From NCBI GenBank assembly GCA_964390795.1, contig CAYMLQ010000044.1:1-24813 (forward strand): 24,813 nt of DNA, given 5' to 3'. Numbering within the stretch: the stretch's first letter is position 1; each line of letters starts with the position of its first letter. Source of the DNA: CAYMLQ01 sp964390795 (GTDB taxonomy: Bacteria; Verrucomicrobiota; Kiritimatiellia; RFP12; UBA1067). The notes under the pieces are model-generated. The model ran no database searches. It was not told where the DNA came from and saw only the letters and a list, made by a program, of their open reading frames with translations. This document shows positions 16,191 through 23,901 of this stretch, piece by piece. Position numbers and translations under genes: made by a program.

Positions 16191-16970
16191 TCAATGCACG
16201 CCGCGCTGGCTGGTGGCGTAGAAGTCAACGAGTATCCTGATTTCCGGCAGGTCTTCGACCTCGTATTTGATGCGCTCAAGCGCCTGGCTCCGGTTCAGTC
16301 CCTCGCGGTAGAGCAGCCGGTAGGCCTCTTTCAGCGCCGCGCGAACCTCGGCCGAGAACCCGCGACGCTGCAAGCCGACGATGTTCGGGCCGAGCACGCG
16401 CGTTTCGCCCCCTGCGTTCTCCGTCAGCATATACGGGGGGCAATCCTGCCGAATCTTCGTGGTGCCGCCAACCATGGCGTGGGTGCCGATGCGGCAGAAC
16501 TGGTGAATGCCCGACATTCCTCCAATGATGGCATGGTCGGCGACCTGCACTTCGCCCGCCAGCGTGGCCAAGTTCGACATGATGACGTCGCTGCCCACCA
16601 CGCATCCGTGCGCCACGTGGCAGTAGCCCATAATCAGGCAGCGGCTGCCCACTTTTGTCACTTCGCCGGGCTTCGTTCCAAGATGCACCGTCGAATACTC
16701 GCGGAGCACGGTGTCGTCTCCGACCTCGACGTAGGTGATGTCACCGGCTTTGTATTTGAGATCCTGAGACTTCATGCCAATACACGCGAAAGGGAAGATC
16801 TCGCAACGCCGGCCGATCGTCGTGTGCCCGCTAATATACGCGTGCGCCTGCACCACCGTGCCTTCGCCGATCTTGACGTCAGGCCCGATGATCGCATACG
16901 GGCCCACCTGAACGTCCGCGGCCAATTGCGCTTGGGAATCGATAATTGCTGTCGGATGAATCGTCGCCAT
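16191..16970 (-). CDS. lpxA: UDP-N-acetylglucosamine O-acyltransferase (LpxA)
   Basis: This 259-residue enzyme transfers a 3-hydroxyacyl chain from ACP to UDP-GlcNAc, the first step of lipid A synthesis in the cytoplasm. The first two thirds are hexapeptide repeats of a left-handed beta helix (VGPYAIIGPDVKIGEGTVV and many more). The catalytic His is the second His of CHVAHGC (H121 in this numbering). The helical C-terminal domain starts near GLQRRGFS. Length matches the E. coli enzyme (262). I chose the ATG at 16970, with AAGGA eight bases upstream. A GTG two codons earlier (16976) is possible but too close to that site. lpxA normally sits with lpxD, fabZ and lpxB, whereas here it follows an LptF/LptG gene by 32 bases and is probably cotranscribed with it. 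Confidence 0.97.
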   Translation of the reverse strand: MATIHPTAIIDSQAQLAADVQVGPYAIIGPDVKIGEGTVVQAHAYISGHTTIGRRCEIFPFACIGMKSQDLKYKAGDITYVEVGDDTVLREYSTVHLGTKPGEVTKVGSRCLIMGYCHVAHGCVVGSDVIMSNLATLAGEVQVADHAIIGGMSGIHQFCRIGTHAMVGGTTKIRQDCPPYMLTENAGGETRVLGPNIVGLQRRGFSAEVRAALKEAYRLLYREGLNRSQALERIKYEVEDLPEIRILVDFYATSQRGVH

Positions 16971-17002
16971 ACTCACAGTCCTTTCCTGCCTTTAAAGAGA
17001 CA

Positions 17003-18094
17003 CTACAAATTCTTCGGTATCAGAAAGGCCGCAAGCACGCCGCAGGCGGCCACCGGAAACCAGATTAATACATACGGATGCGCCCAGTCATACTTGTCCA
17101 TCGAGCGAACAAGAATCACACACAGGTAATATGTCATGGCGACCACAAGGCTGATCGCCATGCCGACGGTTGACTCTTTCCGGTGCGAGCGGATGCCGAG
17201 AGGAACGCCGATCAACACGAAGCACACCGAACCGAAGGCATACACGAGCCGGAGATGAAACTCCGTGCGAAAAACACTCAGCAGGTTGCGCATGTATTCG
17301 CGGGGAATGTTCTTCGGATTGGCCCTGAGTTCGGCGATCTCGCGCCTCAGTTCGTTGAAATGAAAGTCCTTCTCTTTCCGGACATAGGCACGCTGCTTCA
17401 GGGCGCCGGCTATCACATGCTTGAACCGGTCGGCAACCGCCACGCCGGGACGTTCCGCCTCGATGGGGTCCACGCGCACCTTGTACATGTCCAGCACGAT
17501 ATCCGTCCCGTTCGTCGAGACCAGCGCCTTCTCTGCACGGATCTCACGTGTCACCCCCTTCTGGCTGAAGTCGAACACCAGCAGTCCGTGCAGCCAGTTG
17601 CCTTCTTTCCTCTCAAAGAAAAGCTTAAGCTTCGGGTAATCGTCGATCATGCGTCCGGGCTCCAGCAGATCGAGCCCCACATCCACACTGACCAGCGAGC
17701 GCAGATTGCGGCGCACATCATGACTGCGCGGCACGATCTCGTTGTTGACATAGAAGCCCAGCATCGTACACAGGAGCGAAAACACGATCGGCCATTTCAT
17801 GATATGCAGCAGATTCACGCCACAGGAACGCATGGCAGCAATCTCGCTGTCCGCTGAGAGCCGGCTGAACACCAGCAGCGCGCTGACCAGCAGGGACAGC
17901 GGCAGCGTCAGCGTCAGCGTCTCTGGCAGGCCCACGAGCAGGAAAAGTCCGATGGCCTGCATGGGCAGACCCTCGATCAGAAGCCGCGTGATACGCACCA
18001 GCAGACCGATCGTCAGCACAAACGACAGCACCAGCCAGGCCAGCGCGAAGGCGGTCAGAAAGGACTGCAGTACGTATCTCTCGATGATCTTCAT
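17003..18094 (-). CDS. LptF/LptG family permease of the LPS export ABC transporter
   Basis: This 363-residue inner-membrane protein matches the YjgP/YjgQ (LptF/LptG) family, which with the ATPase LptB extracts LPS from the inner membrane and passes it to LptC/LptA. The N-terminal half has three hydrophobic helices (about 12-35, 47-75, 95-113), with the conserved SADSEIAAMRSCGVN coupling region between the second and third. A periplasmic beta-rich jelly-roll domain covers about 115-260, and three more helices follow (about 265-285, 298-318, 330-350). Whether it is F or G cannot be decided here, and its partner is not in the window. The ATG at 18094 has GGAG five bases upstream. A frame from 18121 would enter the terminator hairpin. 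Pairing with lpxA makes a small LPS unit. Confidence 0.93.
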   Translation of the reverse strand: MKIIERYVLQSFLTAFALAWLVLSFVLTIGLLVRITRLLIEGLPMQAIGLFLLVGLPETLTLTLPLSLLVSALLVFSRLSADSEIAAMRSCGVNLLHIMKWPIVFSLLCTMLGFYVNNEIVPRSHDVRRNLRSLVSVDVGLDLLEPGRMIDDYPKLKLFFERKEGNWLHGLLVFDFSQKGVTREIRAEKALVSTNGTDIVLDMYKVRVDPIEAERPGVAVADRFKHVIAGALKQRAYVRKEKDFHFNELRREIAELRANPKNIPREYMRNLLSVFRTEFHLRLVYAFGSVCFVLIGVPLGIRSHRKESTVGMAISLVVAMTYYLCVILVRSMDKYDWAHPYVLIWFPVAACGVLAAFLIPKNL

Positions 18095-18109
18095 CCCGAC
18101 TCCATGACG

Positions 18110-18146
18110 AAAAGGCCGCAAGAGAAACCCTTGTTTCCTTGCGGCC
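18110..18146 (-). terminator. Terminator of the OmpA-family gene, directly upstream of the LptF/LptG gene
   Basis: A perfect 9-bp GC-rich stem (18114-18122 with 18138-18146) has a 15-base loop and is followed on the minus strand by TTTTCG. It ends only 16 bases before the permease start codon and 34 bases after the OmpA-family stop. No separate promoter is visible between it and the permease gene, so partial readthrough may feed lptF/G and lpxA. Confidence 0.8.
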
Positions 18147-18179
18147 CCTTATCAATGCTCCGTCAAAAACACCCGCACG

Positions 18180-19478
18180 TTATTCAGGGTTCGCGTACTT
18201 GGCTTTGTCAGCATTCGTCCCGGCGCCGCGAATGTAGATTTCCACGCGGCGATTCTCGGGGTTTCCGTTGACCAGGTCATGCTGCACTTTAGGACGGCTG
18301 AAACCGTACCCCACGGCCGTCAGCTTAGAAGCCTCAACCCCTTTGCCGACCATGTACGACTGCACGGCCTGAGCGCGGCGCTCGGAGAGATCCTGGTTGT
18401 ACTTTTCGCTGGAACGGTTCCGGCGGTCGGCATGCCCCTCGATCACCGCAGTGGCTTGCGCGTTACGCGACAGCACGCGCACCACATGGTCGATTTCCTT
18501 GAAGTAGTCCGGCTTGATCACCGTGGTGTCGTAATCGAACTGGATGTAGACCTCGAAAAGCATCAGGTCATCCGACGGATCCAACGGGTTGGTGTGATCC
18601 TCGATCACCTCGTGGCCGTCGGCCACGCCACCTTTGTCGGTGTCCCGATCCAGAGGATTGGTCTTGTAGGTGAAGACTTCCGCGCCGTCCTTCAGCCCGT
18701 CAAAGTCAGTGTCGGGATTGAGCGGGTTGGTCTTGTAGACCTTGACCTCGTCGCCGTCGGTCAGCCCGTCGCCGTCCGTGTCCTTATTGAAAGGATCGGT
18801 TCCCAGTTTGGCCTCCTCGGCGTCGGTCAGCCCGTCGCCGTCCGAATCCTTATCCGCAGGCAGCCCCTCAACCGCGGAACCGCCGCCAGAAGAACCGCCG
18901 CTCCCGCCGAAACGATAGGCGACGCCCGCGTCCGCCGTGTAGATGAACTCGCACGTCTGATCCAGCGCCATGAAGGCACGGGCGTCAGCGCGCAGCGACC
19001 AACGGTCGTTCAAATGATACATCACGCCCGCACCGATGCGCGGACCCACGACGCTGTACTCGCTACCCTCGCACAACACGTTGTCGTTGGCGCGAAAATA
19101 GCCAAAACCTGCAGCCAGATACGGATCAAAACGCTCGTACCTGTTAAAATGATACAGCCCGTCCAAGAACACCCCGCGGATACTCTGCCCGCTCTGGTTG
19201 AACCCCGGCTGGCCGTCGTCCTGGCTGTCGCCTCCGTTGCTCGTGATATTCGGCGCCCATGACACACCCGTCTCGGCCGACCAGTGCTCGGAAACATCAT
19301 ACCCCAGGCGGAGCACCATGTTCAGCCCTTCGTCCGTCGGCTGGTTACCTTCAAAAAACATCATGCCCACACCCGGACTCACATACCACCGGGGCGCATC
19401 AGCCAATTCTCCAGAAACCGCAAACGTTGCACCAGAGAGACCGGCACACAACATCATCGAAAACACGACATTTTTCAT
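18180..19478 (-). CDS. OmpA-family outer membrane protein with thrombospondin type 3 calcium repeats
   Basis: This 432-residue protein has a signal peptide (about 1-23, MKNVVFSMMLCAGLSGATFA), then an eight-strand-type OmpA barrel (about 30-192; WYVSPGVGMMFFEG, DPYLAAGFGYF, closing with AYRFG). A Gly/Ser linker follows (GGSGGSSGGGS), then four Asp-rich repeats at about 208-300 (DSDGDGLTDAEE, DTDGDGLTDGDE, DTDFDGLKDGAE, and a degenerate DTDKGGVADGHE) that should bind calcium. The last part (about 305-418) is a peptidoglycan-binding OmpA domain with VYIQFDYDTTVI, EGHADRR and NQDLSERRAQAVQSYM. It probably tethers the outer membrane to the wall. AAGGAG lies seven bases before the ATG. The gene has its own promoter and terminator. 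The calcium repeats show as direct DNA repeats near 18756-18780 and 18822-18846. Confidence 0.95.
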   Translation of the reverse strand: MKNVVFSMMLCAGLSGATFAVSGELADAPRWYVSPGVGMMFFEGNQPTDEGLNMVLRLGYDVSEHWSAETGVSWAPNITSNGGDSQDDGQPGFNQSGQSIRGVFLDGLYHFNRYERFDPYLAAGFGYFRANDNVLCEGSEYSVVGPRIGAGVMYHLNDRWSLRADARAFMALDQTCEFIYTADAGVAYRFGGSGGSSGGGSAVEGLPADKDSDGDGLTDAEEAKLGTDPFNKDTDGDGLTDGDEVKVYKTNPLNPDTDFDGLKDGAEVFTYKTNPLDRDTDKGGVADGHEVIEDHTNPLDPSDDLMLFEVYIQFDYDTTVIKPDYFKEIDHVVRVLSRNAQATAVIEGHADRRNRSSEKYNQDLSERRAQAVQSYMVGKGVEASKLTAVGYGFSRPKVQHDLVNGNPENRRVEIYIRGAGTNADKAKYANPE

Positions 19479-19513
19479 CGTTTGACTCCTTTTGATGAAA
19501 TGAAACAGCCGAT

Positions 19514-19542
19514 AGTTTACTACAGGCGGTCCGTGGCATCAA
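19514..19542 (-). promoter_or_regulatory. Promoter of the OmpA-family gene
   Basis: On the minus strand, TTGATG (19537-19542) is separated by 17 bases from TAAACT (19514-19519). The predicted start is about 30 bases before the ATG at 19478, with AAGGAG in between. Confidence 0.55.
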
Positions 19543-19669
19543 TCCGTAATTGAGAACATTTCATTTTTTTAAAGAACGGATGCGCGCCATCCTTCTGACG
19601 GGGCAAAACAAACCCCGCATTTCCGACATGCCTTTTCCGGGTGGCGGCGGCAGAACTAAGCCAGCACGC

Positions 19670-19709
19670 AAAAAAGCACGGTCCGCCACGTCCCCCGACG
19701 TGGCGGACC
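19670..19709 (-). terminator. Long perfect hairpin, minus-strand terminator
   Basis: A 13-bp perfect stem (19680-19692 with 19697-19709) has a four-base loop. On the minus strand six T follow after four bases (19670-19675). It is the first strong terminator downstream of the lnt/transglutaminase-like operon, about 320 bases past its stop. Confidence 0.75.
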
Positions 19710-19993
19710 CGCATACTTCTCTGCACAAGTCCCAACGCAAACCCGCGCTGCCTTGTACGCACCTCGAATGTCCGATCCTGGCGTTCTTGGCCGCAAAACC
19801 CCTTAAAAGGTCATGCGGATGAAGTCTTTTCAGTCGAATGACCTCACAGACTTAGTGTTAAAACGCAGGAGCCATGCCAACGCCCATCCAGCCTCTCTGC
19901 GGCACCCAACGGCTGCGCCTTCACTTGGTTGAATTCGCACCCGAGTAAGGACTCACGGGACGCGCCTTTTTCGCGGGTTGTTGCACGTTCAAC

Positions 19994-20021
19994 TCCTAAA
20001 TCCTAACTCCTAATTCCTCCT
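19994..20021. repeat. 7-bp tandem repeat (TCCTAAN, four units)
   Basis: TCCTAAA, TCCTAAC, TCCTAAT and a degenerate TCCTCCT lie head to tail just past the stop of the transglutaminase-like gene. On the transcribed minus strand the units read as AGGA-rich repeats. Confidence 0.75.
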
Positions 20022-20032
20022 TGGGAGCCCGG

Positions 20033-21742
20033 TCACAGCTCCCAAACCGGCTCTGCCGGCGTCTTGGACGATGGGAACGCGCAAACCCGCCGGTCACCTT
20101 CATATAAGGCAGCCTCAGCGTCCTCACGCACCAGCCGCAGCGGCGCGGAGCCCCTGCCCCGCAGAATGCTGGCCACCAGCAGCGCCTTCTCAAACCCGTC
20201 GCCGCGCCGGAAGTTCCACACCTCGTCCGGCTGCGCCAGACGCGCCGCGCCGTCGTAAATCGACTCGTTGGCCCAGCCGGCAGCCAGCGCCACCAGCTCG
20301 GCCTCGCCGAGCGCCGCCGCCCCGGCCCTGCACACCGGGTTCCGCTCCAGCGCAGCCCGAATGAACGGCGCGCTCGGCGTGCGCGACAAATCCCGCCACG
20401 CGTAGAAAGCCATGTCCGCCGTCACATTCCGGCCGCGCAGCGACTCGATGTGCGCGACCGCCTGCTCGCGCGTCATCTCGAGCGTCAGCGCCACCGGCGG
20501 CTCGCTCTCGTCAAACGCCACGCCTGCGGCGGACGGCAAGCGCGGTTCCGTATGGCAGAACCGGATCAGTTGCCCGACAATCTCCGACGCGCTCATGCAG
20601 CCGTCCCCCACCGCCGCCTTCAGCACCTGCAAGTCCGCAGGGTCGTCCAGATCGATGCTGCGCTCACGCACAACCGCCTCGACGTCGTTCAGCACGATCT
20701 TGCACAGGCTGCACGACGCCGAGAACGTCTCGATCGGAATGACCGACAGCAGTTTCTCGCGCGTGGCGTCTGTCACCTTGTAAGGGCTTTCCTGCTCGAA
20801 GCTGAAGGCCTGATCTAGCGCGAGATAGCGATCCACCCCGTTGACCGGCCAGCGCAGCACAAAGCACTGCCGTACGCGAGGGTTCTGCCGCAGAAAATTG
20901 ACCAGAATCTCGGGCGTCAGCGGCGTCTTCAAGAAGGTGCGCAGCCGCCCGGAAAAATGCTCCAGCGCCTGGGGCGCGATCGTGGCCCGCCGGTACAGCG
21001 TGTGAATCCAGCCCGTGTGATGCGAGACGATCGTCACCCGCTCGTTCTCCAGCGCGCGCCGCGCCTGCCCCGAGATCTGCGTGCCGTTGAACCACATCGC
21101 CTGTGTCACCAGGCGCCGGTTGTTGATCAGCACGCCGCCGTCCGTATCCACGAAATTCTGCGAGTGCAGCGGCGTCGCCATCAGAAACACCTTCTCCAGC
21201 GGAATGCCCGCAACCACATACAACGCCGCCGCGTAGAGCGCCGCGAGCGAGACGCACTCGCCCGCCCCTGTTGCAAACCCAGGCCGGAACCGGAAGGCGT
21301 CCATCGCCTCCACCGTCTCCGTCTTCCAGTATGGGATGGTGTCAGCCGTGTATTTGTCCAAGCCGAAATGCGTGCGGATGTCGATGTCGAAATAGTAGGT
21401 GTCGCCCTCATAGCCGAAGAGCGCGTTGGACTGCGCGATCACCTCCGGCGCAAGAAACCCGGAGAACCGCGCCAGCTCGCGCTTCTGATCGGTCAGCCCC
21501 CACGTCTCCAAGTCGAGGTTGAACACGTAGTGGTCCATGATGTACTGCTTCAGCCGCTGCAGGCGACGGTACGGCCTCATCTTGCGGATGCCCTTGAACC
21601 ACGGGTCGTCGCGCCACTGCCAGAGCCGGGGGGACATGATGTTCGCCAGCACCAGGCTGTACATCAGCTCCGGAAAAATGAAAATCTCCATGTCGGACAG
21701 CGTCACCGCCGACGAACAGCGCTCCAGCTCTTGGAGTGTCAT
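20033..21742 (-). CDS. Transglutaminase-like (papain-fold) protein of unknown role, coupled to lnt
   Basis: This 569-residue protein has no signal peptide and no membrane helix that I can see. Residues 155-205 look like a transglutaminase-like core: Cys in GAGECVSLAALYAAALYVVAG (C163) at the start of a hydrophobic helix, His in PLHSQNF (H193) and Asp in DTDGGVLINN (D199 or D201), which is the Cys-His-Asp order of the superfamily. The flanking 150 N-terminal and 350 C-terminal residues match nothing I know. A CSLCK motif is at about residue 346. The Pro/Glu-rich last part may be a separate domain. Function could be protease, amidase or cross-linking. It is also possible that the fold is non-catalytic. 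The ATG overlaps the lnt stop (ATGA), so it is made together with Lnt. The stop codon lies in the loop of a small 6-bp stem (20023-20043). Confidence 0.6.
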   Translation of the reverse strand: MTLQELERCSSAVTLSDMEIFIFPELMYSLVLANIMSPRLWQWRDDPWFKGIRKMRPYRRLQRLKQYIMDHYVFNLDLETWGLTDQKRELARFSGFLAPEVIAQSNALFGYEGDTYYFDIDIRTHFGLDKYTADTIPYWKTETVEAMDAFRFRPGFATGAGECVSLAALYAAALYVVAGIPLEKVFLMATPLHSQNFVDTDGGVLINNRRLVTQAMWFNGTQISGQARRALENERVTIVSHHTGWIHTLYRRATIAPQALEHFSGRLRTFLKTPLTPEILVNFLRQNPRVRQCFVLRWPVNGVDRYLALDQAFSFEQESPYKVTDATREKLLSVIPIETFSASCSLCKIVLNDVEAVVRERSIDLDDPADLQVLKAAVGDGCMSASEIVGQLIRFCHTEPRLPSAAGVAFDESEPPVALTLEMTREQAVAHIESLRGRNVTADMAFYAWRDLSRTPSAPFIRAALERNPVCRAGAAALGEAELVALAAGWANESIYDGAARLAQPDEVWNFRRGDGFEKALLVASILRGRGSAPLRLVREDAEAALYEGDRRVCAFPSSKTPAEPVWEL

Positions 21743-23418
21743 GCCGACACCTTCTTCCGCTTTCCGGACAGGAGCCCGAAAGCGAGCACCGCCAGCGTCA
21801 CGAGCATGCCAGGAAGCCCCAAAACCCAGTCGCCCCAGCGCGTGTAGGGCGCCGCGAGCGGCTGCTCCGGCACCGCCACCGGCGTCACGAGAAAACCCGG
21901 AAAATCAGCCACCCTACCGCCCGACTCCAGCCGCTTCACGCGCCCCACCGGATCCACCACGCACGATACGCCGGAGTTCGCCGCACGCGCCAGCGGCACG
22001 CCGTTCTCCACCGCGCGAAACACCGACTGGTTCAGGTGCTGCACCGGCTCGATCGACCCGTTGAACCACGCGTCGTTGGTCATCAGCACCAGCAGCCGTG
22101 CGCCAGCCTTCACCGCGTTCCGGCTGAGCGCGGGCACGGTATCCTCGAAGCAGATCAGCGGCCCCAGGCACAGTGCCTGCCCGTCCCCCCGCGTCAGGCG
22201 CTGCACGCCAGGCCCCTGGCCCGGCGTACAGCTCACGCCCGTGGGTGCCAGCCGCTGCAAGAACGGGATCAGCTTGTCCAAGGGAATGTACTCGCCGAAC
22301 GGCACGAGATGCTGCTTGCGGTAGCGCCCCAGCTCCTGGCCTGTCGCCGAGAACAGCCAGGCCGCGTTGTAGAAAAGCAACCCTTCGGAGGCCGCCGCCG
22401 TCACCGCCGTGCGCTCGGTCTCCAGCACGCCCGTCATGAGCGGCCCGCCCGCCGCAACAGCGCCGTCGCGGATCACCTTCATCGTCTCCGGCGCATACGG
22501 CACCGACCCCAGCACCGCCGTCTCCGGCCAGACCGTCAGGTCGGGCTTGGCCGAGCCAGCCAGCTGCGTCTGCTTCACCAGCAGCTCCAACTGCGAGCGG
22601 ATCGTATCGTCGTTGATCGCGAAAATGCACGGCGAGTTCGGCTGCACCAGCGCGATCCGCCACACGGAGGCCTGCGCCTCCGCGCGCGTCCACCGTTTCA
22701 CCCGCTCAAGGCCCCAGACCCAGCAGCCGATCGCAAGCGCGAACGGCAGCAGGCTCTCGGCCGAGCGCAGCAGCCGCAGCCCGAACGGCGGAGACACGAA
22801 CGGCTCGCGCCTGAAGCGCGCCACAAACGGAGCCGCCGTGCGCTCGATCACGCTCGCCGCCGCGCCGTTGACCAGCACCAGCAGCGCCGACACGCCGTAC
22901 ACGCCCGCCACGGAGGCGATCTGGATCAGCGGCAGGTTCGCCACCTGGCTCACCCCCAGGAAGTTCCAGGCGAACCCGGAGAAGAGCCACCCGCGCGCGT
23001 ATTCGGTGCCGGCCCACAACAGCGGGTCGACAACCGCGACCGCCGCCACGCGCCGCCACCCGGACGCCTCGCCCGCCCAGCGCCACACGCGGGCCGAGGC
23101 GTACGCGAACACGCCGAGGAAAGCCGCGCACCAGGCCGACAGCGCCACTTGGCCCAGCAGCACCAGCGGCCACGGGCCCTCGTTCTTGATGATCGCCGGA
23201 AACCAGCTCAGCGTCAGCACCCAGAACACCAGCCCGCCCAGCCATGCCCACCCGAACGCGCCCCGCGGCGCGCTGTGGCGGATCACCAGAAACAGCGGCA
23301 CCAACGCCAGCCACGCGCTGTCTGCCTGCGCCTGCGGCGGAAACGCCGCCCACAGCAGCAGCCCGCTCAATACTGCGGCCGCCCCTTTCACCCACTTCGT
23401 CCCAGTCTCTCGTGTCAC
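21739..23418 (-). CDS. lnt: Apolipoprotein N-acyltransferase
   Basis: This 559-residue inner-membrane enzyme adds the third acyl chain to the N-terminal Cys of lipoproteins, completing maturation after Lgt and Lsp. Several membrane helices fill the first 240 residues (for example VLSGLLLWAAF, AWLALVPLFLVI, GLVFWVLTLSWF). A nitrilase-like domain faces the periplasm, with the catalytic triad E299 (TVWPETAVL), K368 (YRKQHLVPFGE) and C423 (LICFEDTVP). The spacing matches E. coli Lnt (E267, K335, C387). A last helix lies near residues 525-550. The start is GTG at 23418 with GAGGAG five bases upstream. The gene starts 12 bases after the RES toxin stop and overlaps the next gene, so it is probably transcribed from the toxin-antitoxin promoter as well as any promoter of its own, which I could not identify. 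Confidence 0.96.
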   Translation of the reverse strand: MTRETGTKWVKGAAAVLSGLLLWAAFPPQAQADSAWLALVPLFLVIRHSAPRGAFGWAWLGGLVFWVLTLSWFPAIIKNEGPWPLVLLGQVALSAWCAAFLGVFAYASARVWRWAGEASGWRRVAAVAVVDPLLWAGTEYARGWLFSGFAWNFLGVSQVANLPLIQIASVAGVYGVSALLVLVNGAAASVIERTAAPFVARFRREPFVSPPFGLRLLRSAESLLPFALAIGCWVWGLERVKRWTRAEAQASVWRIALVQPNSPCIFAINDDTIRSQLELLVKQTQLAGSAKPDLTVWPETAVLGSVPYAPETMKVIRDGAVAAGGPLMTGVLETERTAVTAAASEGLLFYNAAWLFSATGQELGRYRKQHLVPFGEYIPLDKLIPFLQRLAPTGVSCTPGQGPGVQRLTRGDGQALCLGPLICFEDTVPALSRNAVKAGARLLVLMTNDAWFNGSIEPVQHLNQSVFRAVENGVPLARAANSGVSCVVDPVGRVKRLESGGRVADFPGFLVTPVAVPEQPLAAPYTRWGDWVLGLPGMLVTLAVLAFGLLSGKRKKVSA

Positions 23419-23430
23419 TCGCTCTCCTCT

Positions 23431-23901
23431 TCAGTGCGTCTTCAACAGGCGCGGATCAAACTCGAACTCGGCAGCGCCGCCAATCTGTATCCGCGAAAAA
23501 TCAGGGTGCGCCGGATTGAGCAGATAATTCGTTTCGATGTGAACGATGGCGCTCGGAACGGCAAGCACGGCGGAAGCCGCACGACGTACCCAGTCTGCCC
23601 CCATAAGTTGAGTGGCGAGCGGCGGCGGGTTGTCGGCCCAATTGGACGGCATTTCGGCAGGAGACAGCCGCGTGCAAAGTGCCGTGTCAAAGGTGACGGG
23701 GATATTCATGTAGAGTTTGAGAACCTCCGGCGCGTCCAGATGGACAAGCATTTCCATGGCCGCCAGCGACAAAGATCCTGCCGTATAGATCATCGGCGTC
23801 CCGCGCGGATTCCAGCGTCCGGGAAACAGACGTGCGCCTTCTCCAGTGAAAGCCGACTGCACATGCCTTGCCTGAACAATCCGCCAAGCCGTGATTTTCA
23901 A
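23431..23901 (-). CDS. RES-domain toxin
   Basis: This 156-residue protein has the conserved RES family pattern: Arg in LFPGRWNPRG (R29), Tyr in MIYTAGS (Y39), Glu in AAMEMLVH (E50), Ser in VPSAIVHIE (S117), and NYLLNPAHPDF. RES toxins such as MbcT and the Xre-RES type degrade NAD+ in the cytoplasm and halt growth until bound by their antitoxin. All key residues are present, so it should be active if freed. The ATG overlaps the antitoxin stop (ATGA at 23898-23901), giving coupled expression with the antitoxin first. It ends 12 bases before lnt. The length is typical for the family. Confidence 0.93.
   Translation of the reverse strand: MKITAWRIVQARHVQSAFTGEGARLFPGRWNPRGTPMIYTAGSLSLAAMEMLVHLDAPEVLKLYMNIPVTFDTALCTRLSPAEMPSNWADNPPPLATQLMGADWVRRAASAVLAVPSAIVHIETNYLLNPAHPDFSRIQIGGAAEFEFDPRLLKTH

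Larger units (their letters stand above)
19543..20032. other. Intergenic stretch of about 490 bases
   Basis: No convincing gene is present. An open frame of 90 codons (19550-19822, plus) has no ribosome site and crosses the strong hairpin at 19680-19709, so I reject it. The stretch holds that minus-strand terminator, a 7-bp tandem repeat at 19994-20021, and a weak dyad CCCGAGT/ACTCACGGG near 19940-19957. The remainder shows nothing I can assign, and could be remains of a lost gene. Confidence 0.6.

Noticed and set aside
16170..17129. Plus-strand open frame of 319 codons opposite lpxA
   Set aside because: It is a shadow of the hexapeptide-repeat gene and overlaps the real gene almost completely.
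18590..18850. Repeats resembling a CRISPR or satellite array
   Set aside because: They are coding repeats of the calcium-binding linker with amino-acid periodicity. No CRISPR array was seen anywhere in the window.
18279..19262. Plus-strand open frame of 327 codons opposite the OmpA-family gene
   Set aside because: It is antisense to a gene with a signal peptide, barrel, calcium repeats and OmpA domain. Its apparent repeats (VAVGQPVAVRVLI) mirror the calcium repeats.
19930..19980. Plus-strand terminator from the dyad CCCGAGT/ACTCACGGG and the following CCTTTTT
   Set aside because: The stem is short with a bulge, the T run is separated from it, and there is no plus-strand gene upstream to terminate.
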